Positions 10,930 to 24,769 of a stretch of 64,000 nucleotides of DNA are shown here, piece by piece (position 1 is the stretch's first letter; each line of letters begins with the position of its first letter). A program made the translations under genes and the position numbers. Origin of the DNA: Calliopsis andreniformis (lineage: Eukaryota; Arthropoda; Insecta; Hymenoptera; Andrenidae); assembly GCF_051401765.1 (NCBI RefSeq), contig NW_027480450.1, positions 2,356,001 through 2,420,000 of the forward strand, in the 5' to 3' direction. The notes beneath the pieces are model-generated. The model was not told the origin of the DNA and searched no databases. It saw nothing but the letters and a program-made list of their open reading frames with translations.

Positions 10930-13900
10930 CTCCATCCTCGATCCTCAATCCTCAATCCTCAATCTTCAATCCTCAATACTCAATCTTCAATCTTCAATAC
11001 TCAATCCTCAATCCTCAATCTTCAATCCTAAATACTCAATCTACAATCCTCAATCGTCAGCTCTCAATCCTCAATCCTGAATCTTCAATCCTCAGTACCA
11101 AATCCTCAATCTTCAATCCTCAATCCTCAATCCTCTATCCTCAATCCCCAATCCTCAATCTTCAATCCTCAATACTGAATCTTCAATCCTCAATCTTCAA
11201 TCCTCCATCCTCAATACTCAATCCTCAATCATTAAACCTCAATCTTCAATACTCAATCCTCAATCCTCAATTCTCAATCCTCAGTTCTCAACCATCAATC
11301 CTCAAATCTCAATACTCAATAGAATATCCTGTATTTGCAGGATTCAATACTCAAACCTCAATCCTCAACACTCAGCCCGCATCCTCTATACTCGATCCTC
11401 AATCCTCAATCCTCAATCTTCAATCCTCATTCCTCAATCCTCAATCCTCAATCCTCAATCCTCAGTCATCAATCCTCAATATTCAATACTCAATCGTCAA
11501 TCCGCAGTCCTCAACCCTCAATCCCCAATCCTCGTTCCTCACACCTCATTCCACAACCCTCAGCCCTCATCCTCAGTCCTCAATTCTCAATCCTCAATCC
11601 TCATTCCTCAACCTTCAATCTTCAATAGTCAATCTCCAATCCTAGAGCCTCAATCCCCAATCCTCAATCCTTAATCCTCAATATTCAACACTCAATCCCC
11701 AGTCCTCAATCTTCAATCCTCAATGCCCAATCGAAAATCCTCAATCCTCAGTCCTCAATCCTCAATCCACAATCCTCAAACCACAATCCTCAACCGTCAG
11801 CCCTCGCCCTCAATCCTCAACCCTCAATACTCAACCATCAATACTCAATCTTCAACCACAATCCTCAGTCCTCAGTCCTCAATCCTCAATCCTCAATATT
11901 CAACACACAACCCTCAACCATCGATTCTCAATACTCAACCATCAATCCCCAATTCTCAATACTCAATAGAACATCCTGAAATCTCATGGTTCAATACTCT
12001 ATCCACAATATACAATAATCAAATCTCAATCCTCAATCGCAATTCTCAACACTCAATACTCAACACTCAGTCCTCTCTCTTGAATCCTCAATCCTCAATC
12101 CTCACTCCTCGACCATCAATCTTCAATCCTCAATCCTCAACCCTCAATCCTCAGTCCTCAAACCTCAAACCCGAATCCTCAAACCTGAATCCTCTGTCTT
12201 CAGCCCTCAGTCCTCAACAATCAATCGTAAATCCTCAGTCCTCAACAGAATATCCTCAATTCTCTGTTTTCGATACTCAATCCCCAATCATCAATCTTCA
12301 TATCTCAATACACAAACATCAATTCTCATCAATCAACCCTCAACACTCAGTCCTCAATCTTCGATCCTCAATCCTCAATACTCAATCTTCAATCCTCAAT
12401 ACTGAACCTTCAATCCTCAGTCCCAAATCCTCAATCTTCAATCCTCAATCCTCAATCCTCAATCCTCAAACCTCAATTCTGAATCCTCAATCCTGAATCC
12501 TCAATCTTCAGCCCTCAGTCCTCAAGAATCAGTTGTCAATCCTCAATCCTCAATAGAATATTCTCAATTCACAGTTTTCATTACTCAATACTCAATCTGC
12601 TATCTTCAAATCTCTATCTACAAACATCAATTCTCATCACTCAGCCCTCAACACTCAGTCCTCAATGTCCAATCCTCAATCCTCAATTCACAATCTTCAA
12701 TCCTCAATCCTCAATCCTCAGTCCTCCATCCTCAATATTCAATCCTCAATACTCAATCTTCAATCCTCAATCCTCAATCCTCAATCCTCAATCCTCAATC
12801 CTCAGTCATCAATCCTCAATCTTCAATACTCAATCGTCAATCGTCAGTCCTCAATCCTCAATCCTCAATCCTCAATCCTCAACCCTCACTCTTCAATCCT
12901 CAATACCCAATCCTCAATCTTCAATCCTCAATCGTCAAACCTCAACCTTCAATCCTCAATACACAATCTTCGATCCTCAATCTTCAGTCGTCAAACCTCA
13001 ATTCTGAATCCTCAATCCTGTACCCTCAATCTTCAGCCCTCAGTTCTGAACAATCAGTTGTCAATCCTCAATCCTCAATAGAAAATCCTCAATTCACAGT
13101 TTTCAATACTCAATACTCCATCTGCAATCTTCAAATCTCTATGCACAAACGTCAATTCTCATCACTCAACCCTCAACACTCAGTCCTCAATGTCCAATCC
13201 TCAATCCTCAATTCCCAATCTTCAATCCTCAATACTCAATCTTCAATCCTCAATCCTCAATTCTCAATCCTCAATCCTCAATCCTCAGTCATCAATCCTC
13301 AATCTTCAATACTCAATCGTCAATCCTCAATTCTCAATACTGAATAGAATATCCTGAATTCTCAGGATTCAATACTCAAACCTCAATCCTCAATCCTCAG
13401 CCCTCATCCTCCATCCTCAATCCTCAATCCTCAATCCTCATTCTTCAATCCTCAATACCCAATCATCAATCTTCAATCCTCAGTCCTCAATCCTCCATCT
13501 TCAATCCACAATCCTCAATCCTCAGACCTCAAACATCAATACTCAACCCTCAGTCCTCGTCCTCAATCCACAACCCTCAATCCTCAATCCTCAACCTTCA
13601 ATCATCAATATTCAATCTTCAATCCTCAATCCTCAATCCTCAATCCTCAATCCTCAATCCACAATGCTGAATCTCTCAGTCCTCAATACTCAATCTTCAA
13701 TCCTCAATCCTCAATCCTCAATCCTCAATCCTCAATCGTCGAACTTCACTCCTGAATACTCAATCTTCAATCCTCAATCCTCAGTCCTCAATCCTCAATC
13801 CTCCGTCCTCAAACCTCAATTCTGAACCCTCAATCCTGAATCCTCAATCTTCAGACCGCAGTCCTCAACAATCTGTCGTCAATCCTCAATCCTCAGTAGA

Positions 13901-16900
13901 ATATTCTCAATTCACTGTTTTCAATACTCAATACTCAATCTGCTATCTTCAAATCTCTATCCACAAACATCAATTCTCATCACTCAGCCCTCAACACTCA
14001 GTCCTCAATGTCCAATCCTCAATCCTCAATTCTCAATCTTCAATCCTCAATCCTCAATCCTCAATCCTCAATCCTCAACCCTCAGTACCCAGTCCTCAAA
14101 CTTCAATCCTCAACCCTCAGACCTCATCCTCAATCCTCAATCCTCAATCCTCAAACCTCAATCTTCAATCCTCTATACTCAATTTTCATTCCTGAATCCT
14201 CAGTCCTCAAACATCAATTCTGAATCCTCAATGCTAAATCTTCAACCCGTAATCCTCAGTCCTCAATACTCAAACATCAATTCTCAATTCTCAATACTCA
14301 ATATAATATCCTGAATTCTCAGGGCTCAAAACTCAAACCTCAATCCTCAACCCTCAGCCCTCATCCTCCATACTCAATCCTCAATCCTCAATCCTCAATC
14401 CTCATTCCTCAAACCTCAATCCTCAACCCTCAGTCCTCATCCTCAATTCTCAACCCTCAATCCTCAATACTCAAACTTCAATCCTCAATAGTCAATCTCC
14501 AATCCTCAATCCTCAGTCCTCAAACCTCAATTCTGAACCCTGAATCCTGAATCCTCAATCTTCAGACCGCAGTCCTCAACAATCTGTCGTCAATCCTCAA
14601 TCCTCAATAGAATATTCTCAATTCACAGTTTTCAATACTAAATAGTCAATCTGCTATCTTCAAATCTCTATCCACAAACATCAATTCTCATCACTCAGCC
14701 CTCAACACTCAGTCCTCAATGTTCAATCCTCAATCCTCAATTCTCAATCTTCAATCCAAGATACTGAATCTTGAATCCTCAATCCTCAATCCTCAATTCT
14801 CAATCCTCAACCCTGAATCTTCAATCCTCAGTCCCAAATCCTCAATCCTCAATCCTCAACACTCAATCCCCAATCCTCAATCTTCAATCCTCAATACTCA
14901 ATCTTCAATCCTCAATCCTCAATCCTCAATCCTCAATCCTCAATCCTCAATCATCAATCCTCAATCTTCAATACTCAATCCTCAATCCTCAATTCTCAAT
15001 CCTCAATACTCAACCATCAATCCGCAATTTCAATACTCAATAGAATATCCTGAACTCGCATGTTTCAATACTCAAACCCCAATCCTCAACCCTCACCCCT
15101 CATCCTCCATCCTCGATCCTCAATCCTCAATCCTCAATCTTCAATCCTCAATACTCAATCTTCAATCTTCAATACTCAATCCTCAATCCTCAATCTTCAA
15201 TCCTAAATACTCAATCTACAATCCTCAATCGTCAGCTCTCAATCCTCAATCCTGAATCTTCAATCCTCAGTACCAAATCCTCAATCTTCAATCCTCAATC
15301 CTCAATCCTCTATCCTCAATCCCCAATCCTCAATCTTCAATCCTCAATACTGAATCTTCAATCCTCAATCTTCAATCCTCCATCCTCAATACTCAATCCT
15401 CAATCATTAAACCTCAATCTTCAATACTCAATCCTCAATCCTCAATTCTCAATCCTCAGTTCTCAACCATCAATCCTCAAATCTCAATACTCAATAGAAT
15501 ATCCTGTATTTGCAGGATTCAATACTCAAACCTCAATCCTCAACACTCAGCCCTCATCCTCTATACTCGATCCTCAATCCTCAATCCTCAATCTTCAATC
15601 CTCATTCCTCAATCCTCAATCCTCAATCCTCAATCCTCAGTCATCAATCCTCAATATTCAATACTCAATCGTCAATCCGCAGTCCTCAACCCTCAATCCC
15701 CAATCCTCGTTCCTCACACCTCATTCCACAACCCTCAGCCCTCATCCTCAGTCCTCAATTCTCAATCCTCAATCCTCATTCCTCAACCTTCAATCTTCAA
15801 TAGTCAATCTCCAATCCTAGAGCCTCAATCCCCAATCCTCAATCCTTAATCCTCAATATTCAACCCTCAATCCCCAGTCCTCAATCTTCAATCCTCAATG
15901 CCCAATCGAAAATCCTCAATCCTCAGTCCTCAATCCTCAATCCACAATCCTCAAACCACAATCCTCAACCGTCAGCCCTCGCCCTCAATCCTCAACCCTC
16001 AATACTCAACCATCAATACTCAATCTTCAACCACAATCCTCAGTCCTCAGTCCTCAATCCTCAATCCTCAATATTCAACACACAACCCTCAACCATCGAT
16101 TCTCAATACTCAACCATCAATCCCCAATTCTCAATACTCAATAGAACATCCTGAAATCTCATGGTTCAATACTCTATCCACAATATACAATAATCAAATC
16201 TCAATCCTCAATCGCAATTCTCAACACTCAATACTCAACACTCAGTCCTCTCTCTTGAATCCTCAATCCTCAATCCTCACTCCTCGACCATCAATCTTCA
16301 ATCCTCAATCCTCAACCCTCAATCCTCAGTCCTCAAACCTCAAACCCGAATCCTCAAACCTGAATCCTCTGTCTTCAGCCCTCAGTCCTCAACAATCAAT
16401 CGTAAATCCTCAGTCCTCAACAGAATATCCTCAATTCTCTGTTTTCGATACTCAATCCCCAATCATCAATCTTCATATCTCAATACACAAACATCAATTC
16501 TCATCAATCAACCCTCAACACTCAGTCCTCAATCTTCGATCCTCAATCCTCAATACTCAATCTTCAATCCTCAATACTGAACCTTCAATCCTCAGTCCCA
16601 AATCCTCAATCTTCAATCCTCAATCCTCAATCCTCAATCCTCAATCCCCAATCCTCAATCTTCAATCCTCAATACCCAATCTTCAATCCTCAATCCTCAA
16701 TCCTCAATCCTCATTCCTCAATCCCCAATCCTCAATCTTCAATCCTCAATACTCAATCTTCAATCCTCAACCGTCAGTCCTCGTACTCAATCCTCAACCC
16801 TCGATACTCAGTCATCAATACTCAATCTTCAATCCTCAATCCTCAATCCTCAATCCTCAAGCCTCAACCGTCAATCCTCAATCCTCAATCCTCAACCCAC

Positions 16901-17840
16901 AATCCTCTGTCCTCAAACCTCAAACCAGAATCCTCAATACTGAATCCTCAATCCTCAGCCCTCAGTCCTCAACAATCAGTTGTCAATCCTCAATCCTCAA
17001 TAGAATATCCTCAATTCATAGTTTTCAATACTCAATACTCAATCTGCAATCTTCAAATCTCTATCCACAAACATCAATCCTCATCACTCAGCCCTTAACG
17101 CTCAGTCCTCAACGTTCAATCCTCAATCCTCAATTCTCAATCTTCAATCCTCAATACTGAGTCCTCTATCCTCAATCCCCAATCCTCAATCCTCAATCCT
17201 CAATCTTCTATCTTCAATCCTCAGTCTTCAATCCTCAATCCTCAATCCTCAATCCTCAATATTCAATCCTCAATCCTCAATCATCAATCCTCAATACTTA
17301 ATCTTCAATCCTCATTCCTCAATCCTCAATCCTCAATCCTCTGTCATCAATCCTCAATCTTCAATACTCTATCGTCAATCCTCAGTCCTCAATCCACAAT
17401 CCTCAATCCTCGTTCCTCAAACTTCAATCCTCAACCCTCAGCCCTCATTCTCAATCCTCAATCCTCAATCCTCAATCCTCAATATTCAATCCTCAATACT
17501 CAATCTTCAATCCTCAATCCTCAATCCACAATCCTCAATCCTCTGTCATCAATCCTCAATCTTCAATACTCAATCATCAATCCTCAATCCTCAGTACTCA
17601 ATCCTCAATTCTCAATCTTCAATCCTCAATACTGAATCTTCAATCCTCAATCCTCAATCCTCGTCCCTCAAACCTCAATCCTCAATCCTCAAACCTCCGC
17701 CCTCATCCTCAATCCTCAATCCTCAATCCTCAATCCTCAATCCTCAATCTTCAATCCTCAGTCCTCAAACCTCAATTCTGAATCCTCAATACTCAATCTT
17801 CAATCATCAATATTCAATCTTCAGTCCTCAAGCCTCAATC
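10930..17840 (+). repeat. 6911-bp tandem duplication, unit 2
   Basis: Second unit, abutting the first. It ends near 17840: after CAGTCCTCAAGCCTCAATCC the text continues CTCAGTCC here, while at the end of unit 1 it runs into CTCCATCCTCGATCC, the start of this unit. It contains its own copies of the 4175-bp-offset material, with modules at 11321 (B), 11968 (C), 12247 (A), 13346 (B), 14302 (B), 16143 (C) and 17002 (A). Confidence 0.94.
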
Positions 17841-18304
17841 CTCAGTCCTCAATCCTCAGTCCTCAAACCTCAATCCTGCATCCTCAATCCTGAATTCTCA
17901 ATCTTCAGCCCTCAGTCCTCTACAGTCAGTTGTCGATCCTCAATCCTCAATAGAATATCCTCAATTCACAGCTTTCAGTACGCAAAACTCAATCTGCAAT
18001 CTTCAAATATCAATCCTCAAACATCTATTCTCATCACTCAACCCTCAACACTCAGTCCCCAATCCTCAATCTTCAATCCTCAATGCTCAATCCTTAATAC
18101 TCAATCCTCAATCTTCAATCCTCAATACTGAACCTTCAATCCTCAATCCTCAATTCTCAATCCTCAATCCTCAATCCTCAAATGTCAATCTTCAAACCTG
18201 AATACTGAATCTTCAATCCTCAATACTCAATCCTCAACCCTCAATACTCTATATTCAACACACAACTCTCAACCATCAATCCTCAATACTCAATCATCAA
18301 TCCT
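17841..18304 (+). repeat. Heptamer segment linking the first and second block families
   Basis: Degenerate heptamers with one A module at 17952 whose downstream part is altered (CAGCTTTCAGTACGC instead of CAGTTTTCAATACTC). No long duplicate of this segment was recognised in the window. No gene is supported. Confidence 0.75.
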
Positions 18305-20100
18305 CAATCCTCAATCCTCAATCAACAATGCTCAATCTCTCAATCCTCAAAACTCAATCTTCAATCCTCAATCCTCAATCCTCAATCCTCAATCCTCAAT
18401 CGTCAATCTTCAATCCTGAATACTCAATCTTCAATCCTCAATCCTCAGTACTCAATCCTCAACCCTCATTCTTCAATCCTCAATACCCAATCCTCAATCT
18501 TCAATCCTCAATCTTCAATCCTCAATTCTCAATCCTCAATCCTCCGAACTCAGTCCTCAATCCTCAGCACTCAGCCCTCATCCTCAATCCTCAATCCTCA
18601 ATCCACAATCCTCAATCTTCAATCCCCAATACTCAATCTTCAACCCTCAATCCTCAATCCTCAATCCTCAATGCTCAATCCTCAATCCTCAATAATCAAT
18701 GTTCAATCCGCAATACACAATCCTCAATCTCCAATCCTCGATCCTCAATCCTCAATCCTCAGTCCTCAATCCTCAATCCTCAATCCTAAATCCTCAATCC
18801 TCAATCCTCAGTCAACAATCCTCCATCTTCAATCCTCAACCCTCAATCCTCAGACCTCAAACATCAATACTCAACCCTCAGTCCTCGTCCTCAATCCACA
18901 ACCCTCAATCCTCAATCCTCAATCTTCAATCATCAATATTCAATCTTCAATCCTCAATCCTCAATCCTGAGTCCTCAATCCTCAGTCCTCAAACCTCAAT
19001 CCTGAATCCTCAATCCTGAATCCTCTATCTTCAGCCCTCAGTACTCAAGAATCTGTTGTCAATCCTCAATCCTCAACAGAATATCCTCAATTCACAGTTT
19101 TGAATACTCAATACTCAATCTGCAATCTTAAAATCTCTATCCACAAACATCAATTCTCATCACTCAATCCTCAACACACAGTACTCAATGTTCACTTCTC
19201 AATCCTCAATTCTCAATCTTCAATCCTCAATACTGAATCTTCAATCCTCATTCAGCAATCCTCAATCCTCAATCCTCAATCCTCAATCTTCAATCCTCAG
19301 TCTTCAATCCTCAATCCTCAATCCTAAATCCTCAATCCTCAATCCTCAATCCTCAGTCAACAATCCTCAATACTCAATCTTCAATCCTCTTTCCTCAATC
19401 CTCAATCCTCATTCCTCAAACCTAAATCATCAATCCACAATCTTTAATACTCAATCTTCAATCCTCAATCCTCAATCCTCAATCCTCAATCCTCAATCCT
19501 CAATCCTCAGTCCTCAATCCTCAATATTCAATACTCAATACTCAATCCTCAATCCTCAGTCCTCAATCCTCAATCCTCAATCTTCAATCCTCAATACTCA
19601 ATGCTCAATCCTCAATCCTCAATCCTCAATCCTCAATCCTCAGTACTCAATTTCCATCCTCAAGCCTCAGCCCTCAATCCTCAATCCTCAATCCTCAAAC
19701 GTCAATCTTCAAACCTGAATACTCAATCTTCAATACTCAAGCCTCAATCCTCAATCCTCAATCCTCATTCTTCAATCCTCAATACCCAATCCTCAATCTT
19801 CAATCCCCAATCCTCAATCCTTAATCCACAATCTTCAATCCTCAATCCCCAGTCCTCAATCTTCGATCCTCAATGCTCAACCTTCAATCCACAATTCTCA
19901 GTCCTCAACCCTCAATCCTCGATCCTCAAACCTCAATGCTCAACCGTCAGTCCTCAATCCCCAATCCTCAATCTTCAATCCTCAATACTCAATCCTCAAT
20001 CCTCAATCCTCAATCCTCAATACTCAATCCTCAATCCTCAAGCATCAATCCTCAATCTTCAATACTCAATCCTCAATCCTCAATACTCAACCATCAATCC
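18305..20100 (+). repeat. Second block family, 4667-bp offset, copy 1
   Basis: This segment recurs at about 22977-24768. Matching landmarks 4667 bp apart include the A module at 19078/23745 and the tracts at 18671/23338, 19188/23855, 19601/24268 and 19873/24540. Its first 480 bp also recur at 21798-22278 (offset 3493), so part of the unit is present three times within 6.5 kb. Small differences are visible, for example CAACCCTCAATCC near 18840 against CAAACCTCAATCC near 23505. Confidence 0.88.
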
Positions 20101-21797
20101 TCAATTCTCAATACTGAATAGAATATCCTGAATTCTCAGGATTCAATACTCAAACCTCAATCCTCAATCCTCAGCCCTCATCCTCCATCCTCAATCCTCA
20201 AACCTCAATCCTCATTCTTCAATCCTCAATACCCAATCCTCAATCTTCAATCCTCAGTCCTCAATCCTCCATCTTCAACCCTCAATCCTCAATCCTCAGA
20301 CCTCAAACATCAATACTCAACCCTCAGTCCTCGTCCTCAATCCACAACCCTCAATCCACAATCCTCAATCTTCAATCCTCAGTCTTCAATCCTCAATCCT
20401 CAATCCTAAATCCTCAATACTCAATCCTCAATCCTCAATCCTCAATCCTCAATCCTCAGTCATGAATACTCAATATTCAATACTCAATCCTCAATCCTCT
20501 ATCCTCAATCCTCAATCCTCAATACACAATTCCCAATCCTCAATTTCCAATCCTCAATCTTCAATCCTCAATCCTCAATACTCAATCCTCAATCCTCAAC
20601 CTTCAATCCTCAATACTCAACCTTCACTCCTCAATTCCCAATCCTCAATCTTTAATCCACAATCTTTAATACTCAATCTTCAATCCTCAATCCTCAATCC
20701 TCAATCCTCATTCCTCAATCCTCAATCCTCAATCCTCAATATTCAATCCTCAAAACTCAATCTTCAATCCTCAATCCTCAGTCCTCAAACCTGAATTCTG
20801 AATCCTCAATACTCAATCTTCAACCCTCAATCCTGAGCCCTCAATACTCAACCATCAATCCTCAATTCTCAATACTCAACAGAATATCCTGAATTCTCAG
20901 GATTCAAAACTCAAACATCGATCCTCAACCCTCAGCCCTCACCCTCCATCATCAATCCTCAATCCTCAATACTCAATCTTCAATCCTCAATCCTCAATCC
21001 TCAATCCTCAATCCTCAATCCTCAATCCTCAGTCCCAAATCCTCAATCTTCAGTCCTCAATCCTCAATCCTCAATCCTCAGTCCTCAATCCTCAATCCTC
21101 AATCTTCAATCCCCAATACTCAATCCTCAATCTTCCATCCTCAATCCTCAATCCTCAATCCTCAGTCCTCAATCCTCAATCCACAAACATCAATCCTCAG
21201 TCTGCAATACTCAATCCTCAATCCTCTATAATCAACAATCAATCCTCAATTCTCAATACTGAATAGAATATCCTGAATTCTCAGGATTCAATACTCAAAC
21301 CTCAATCCTCAACCCTCAGCCCTCATCCTCCTGCCTCAATCCTCAATCCTCAATCCTCATTCTTCAATCCTCTATACCCAATCCTCAACCTTCAATCCTC
21401 AGACCTCAATCCTCCATCTTCAATCCTCAATCCTCAATCCTCAGACCTCAAACATCAATACTCAACCCTCAGTCCTCGTCCTCAATCCACAACCCTCAAT
21501 CCTCAATCCTCAATCTTCAATCATCAATATTCGATCTTCAATCCTCAATCCTCAATCCTGAGTCCACAATCCTCAGTCCTCAAACCTCAATCCTGAATCC
21601 TCAATCCTGTATCCTCTATCTTCAGCCCTCAGTACTCAACAATCTGTTGTCAATCCTCAATCCTCAATAGAATATCCTCAATTCACAGTTTTCTGTACTC
21701 AATACTCAACCTGCAATCTTCAAATCTCTATCCACAAACATTAATTCACATCACTCAACCCTCAACACTCAGTCCCCAATCCTCAATCATCAATCCT
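20101..21797 (+). repeat. Heptamer segment with three B modules
   Basis: Contains B modules at 20120, 20881 and 21265 and an A module at 21669. Those three B copies keep the complete ATCCTGA-ATTC-TCAGGAT inverted repeat. CTCGTCCTCAATCCACAACC recurs twice here, as it does elsewhere in the second family. No gene is supported. Confidence 0.8.
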
Positions 21798-22278
21798 CAA
21801 TCCTCAATCCTCAAGCAACAATGCTCAATCTCTCAATCCTCAATACTCAATCTTCAATCCTCAATCCTCAATCCTCAATCCTCAATCCTCAATCGTCAAT
21901 CTTCAATCCTGAATACTCAATCTTCAATCCTCAATCCTCAGTACTCAATCCTCAACCCTCATTCTTCAATCCTCAATACCCAATCCTCAATCTTCAATCC
22001 TCAATCTTCAATCCTCAATTCTCAATCCTCAATCCTCCGAACTCAGTCCTCAATCCTCAGCACTCAGCCCTCATCCTCAATCCCCAATCCTCAATCCACA
22101 ATCCTCAATCTTCAATCCCCAATACTCAATCTTCAACCCTCAATCCTCAATCCTCAATCCTCAATGCTCAATCCTCGATCCTCAATAATTAATGTTCAAT
22201 CCGCAATACACAATCCTCAATCTCCAACCCTCGATCCTCAATCCTCAATCCTCAGTCCTCAATCCTCAATCCTCAACC
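21798..22278 (+). repeat. Partial third copy of the second family's left end (offset 3493)
   Basis: Matches 18305-18785 from CAATGCTCAATCTCTC (21821, against 18328) up to CAGTCCTCAATCCTC. It then switches to CAACCCTCATTCCTC where the longer copy has CAATCCTAAATCC. The switch point is a recombination breakpoint between array variants. Confidence 0.85.
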
Positions 22279-22890
22279 CTCATTCCTCAATAGTCAATCT
22301 TCCATCCTCAATCCTCAATCCTCAATCCTCAATCCTCAATCCTCAATCCTCAAACATAAATCCACAGTCTTCAATACTCAATACTCAATCCTCAATACTC
22401 AACAATCAATACTCAATTCTCAATACTGAATAGAATATCATGAATTCTCAGGATTCAATACACAAACCTCAATCCTCAACCCACAGCCCTCATCCTCCTG
22501 GCTCAATCCTCAATCCTCAATCCTCATTCTTCAATCCTCAATGCCCAATCCTCAATCTTCAATCCTCAGTCCTCAATCCTCCATCTTCAATCCTCAATCC
22601 TCAATCCTCAGACCTCAAACATCAATACTCAACCCTCAGTCCTCATCCTCAATCCACAACCCTCAATCCTCAATCCTCAATCTTCAATCATCAATATTCA
22701 ATCTTCAATCCTCAATACTCAATCCTGAGTCCTCAATCCTCAGTCCTCAAACCTCAATCCTGAATCCTCAATCCTGAATCCTCTATCTTCAGCCCTCAGT
22801 ACTCAACAATCTGTTGTCAATCCTCAATCCTCAATAGAATATCCTCAATTCACAGCTTTTTATACTCAATACTCAATCTGCAATCATCAA
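22140..22890 (+). repeat. Segment with a relocated copy 13258 bp downstream
   Basis: Sequence from about 22140 through the B module at 22432 (AGAATATCATGAATTC) and the A module at 22836 recurs at about 35400-36110 (B 35690, A 36094; offset 13258). AGAATATCATG is an uncommon variant of the B core shared by just these two places, which supports common descent. A shorter stretch from 22541 also recurs at 32062 (offset 9521). Confidence 0.85.
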
Positions 22891-22976
22891 ATCTCTATCC
22901 ACAAACATTAATTCACATCACTCCACCCTCACCACTCAGTCCCCAATCCTCCATCTTCAACCCTCAATCCTCAATC

Positions 22977-24768
22977 CTCAATCCACAATGCTCAGTCTCT
23001 CAATCCTCAATACTCAATCTTCAATCCTCAATCCTCAATCCTCAATCCTCAATCCTCAATCCTCAATCGTCAATCTTCAATCCTGAATACACAATCTTCA
23101 ATCCTCAATCCTCAGTACTCAATCCTCAACCCTCATTCTTCAATCCTCAATACCCAATCCTCAATCTTCAATCCTCAATCTTCAATCCTTAATTCTCAAT
23201 CCTCAATCCTCCGAACTCAGTCCTCAATCCTCAGCACTCAGCCCTCATCCTCAATCCTCAATCCTCAATCCACAATCCTCAATCTTCAATCCCCAATACT
23301 CAATCTTCAACCCTCAATCCTCAATCCTCAATCCTCAATGCTCAATCCTCAATCCTCAATAATCAATGTTCAATCCGCAATACACAATCCTCAATCTCCA
23401 ATCCTCGATCCTCAATCCTCAATCCTCAGTCCTCAATCCTCAATCCTCAATCCTAAATCCTCAATCCTCAATCCTCAGTCAACAATCCTCCATCTTCAAT
23501 CCTCAAACCTCAATCCTCAGACCTCAAACATCAATACTCAACCCTCAGTCCTCGTCCTCAATCCACAACCCTCAATCCTCAATCCTCAATCTTCAATCAT
23601 CAATATTCAATCTTCAATCCTCAATCCTCAATCCTGAGTCCTCAATCCTCAGTCCTCAAACCTCAATCCTGAATCCTCAATCCTGAATCCTCTATCTTCA
23701 GCCCTCAGTACACAAGAATCTGTTGTCAATCCTCAATCCTCAACAGAATATCCTCAATTCACAGTTTTGAATACTCAATACTCAATCTGCAATCTTCAAA
23801 TCTCTATCCACAAACATCAATTCTCATCACTCAATCCTCAACACACAGTACTCAATGTTCAATTCTCAATCCTCAATTCTCAATCTTCAATCCTCAATAC
23901 TGAATCTTCAATCCTCATTCAGCAATCCTCAATCCTCAATCCTCAATCCTCAATCTTCAATCCTCAGTCTTCAATCCTCAATCCTCAATCCTAAATCCTC
24001 AATCCTCAATCCTCAATCCTCAGTCAACAATCCTCAATACTCAATCTTCAATCCTCTTTCCTCAATCCTCAATCCTCATTCCTCAATCCTAAATCATCAA
24101 TCCACAATCTTTAATACTCAATCTTCAATCCTCAATCCTCAATCCTCAATCCTCAATCCTCAATCCTCAATCCTCAGTCCTCAATCCTCAATATTCAATC
24201 CTCAATACTCAATCCTCAATCCTCAGTCCTCAATCCTCAATCCTCAATCTTCAATCCTCAATACTCAATGCTCAATCCTCAATCCTCAATCCTCAATCCT
24301 CAATCCTCAATACTCAATTTCCATCCTCAAGCCTCTGCCCTCAATCCTCAATCCTCAATCCTCAAACGTCAATCTTCAAACCTGAATACTCAATCTTCAA
24401 TACTCAAGCCTCAATCCTCAATCCTCAATCCTCATTCTTCAATCCTCAATACCCAATCCTCAATCTTCAATCCCCAATCCTCAATCCTTAATCCACAATC
24501 TTCAATCCTCAATCCCCAGTCCTCAACCTTCGATCCTCAATGCTCAACCTTCAATCCACAATTCTCAGTCCTCAACCCTCAATCCTCAATCCTCAAACCT
24601 CAATGCTCAACCGTCAGTCCTCAATCCCCAATCCTCAATCTTCAATCCTCAATACTCAATCCTCAATCCTCAATCTTCAATCTTCAATACGCAATACTCA
24701 ATCCTCAAGCATCAATCCTCAATCTTCAATACTCAATCCTCAATCCTCAATACTCAACCATCAATCCT
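22977..24768 (+). repeat. Second block family, 4667-bp offset, copy 2
   Basis: Matches 18305-20100. Just after 24768 about 141 bp are present that copy 1 lacks, after which the match resumes at the B module 24928 (20120 in copy 1; offset now 4808). The extra piece carries CAATCCTTTAATCC and partly repeats the text before it, so it looks like a local duplication or insertion. Confidence 0.88.
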
Positions 24769-24769
24769 C

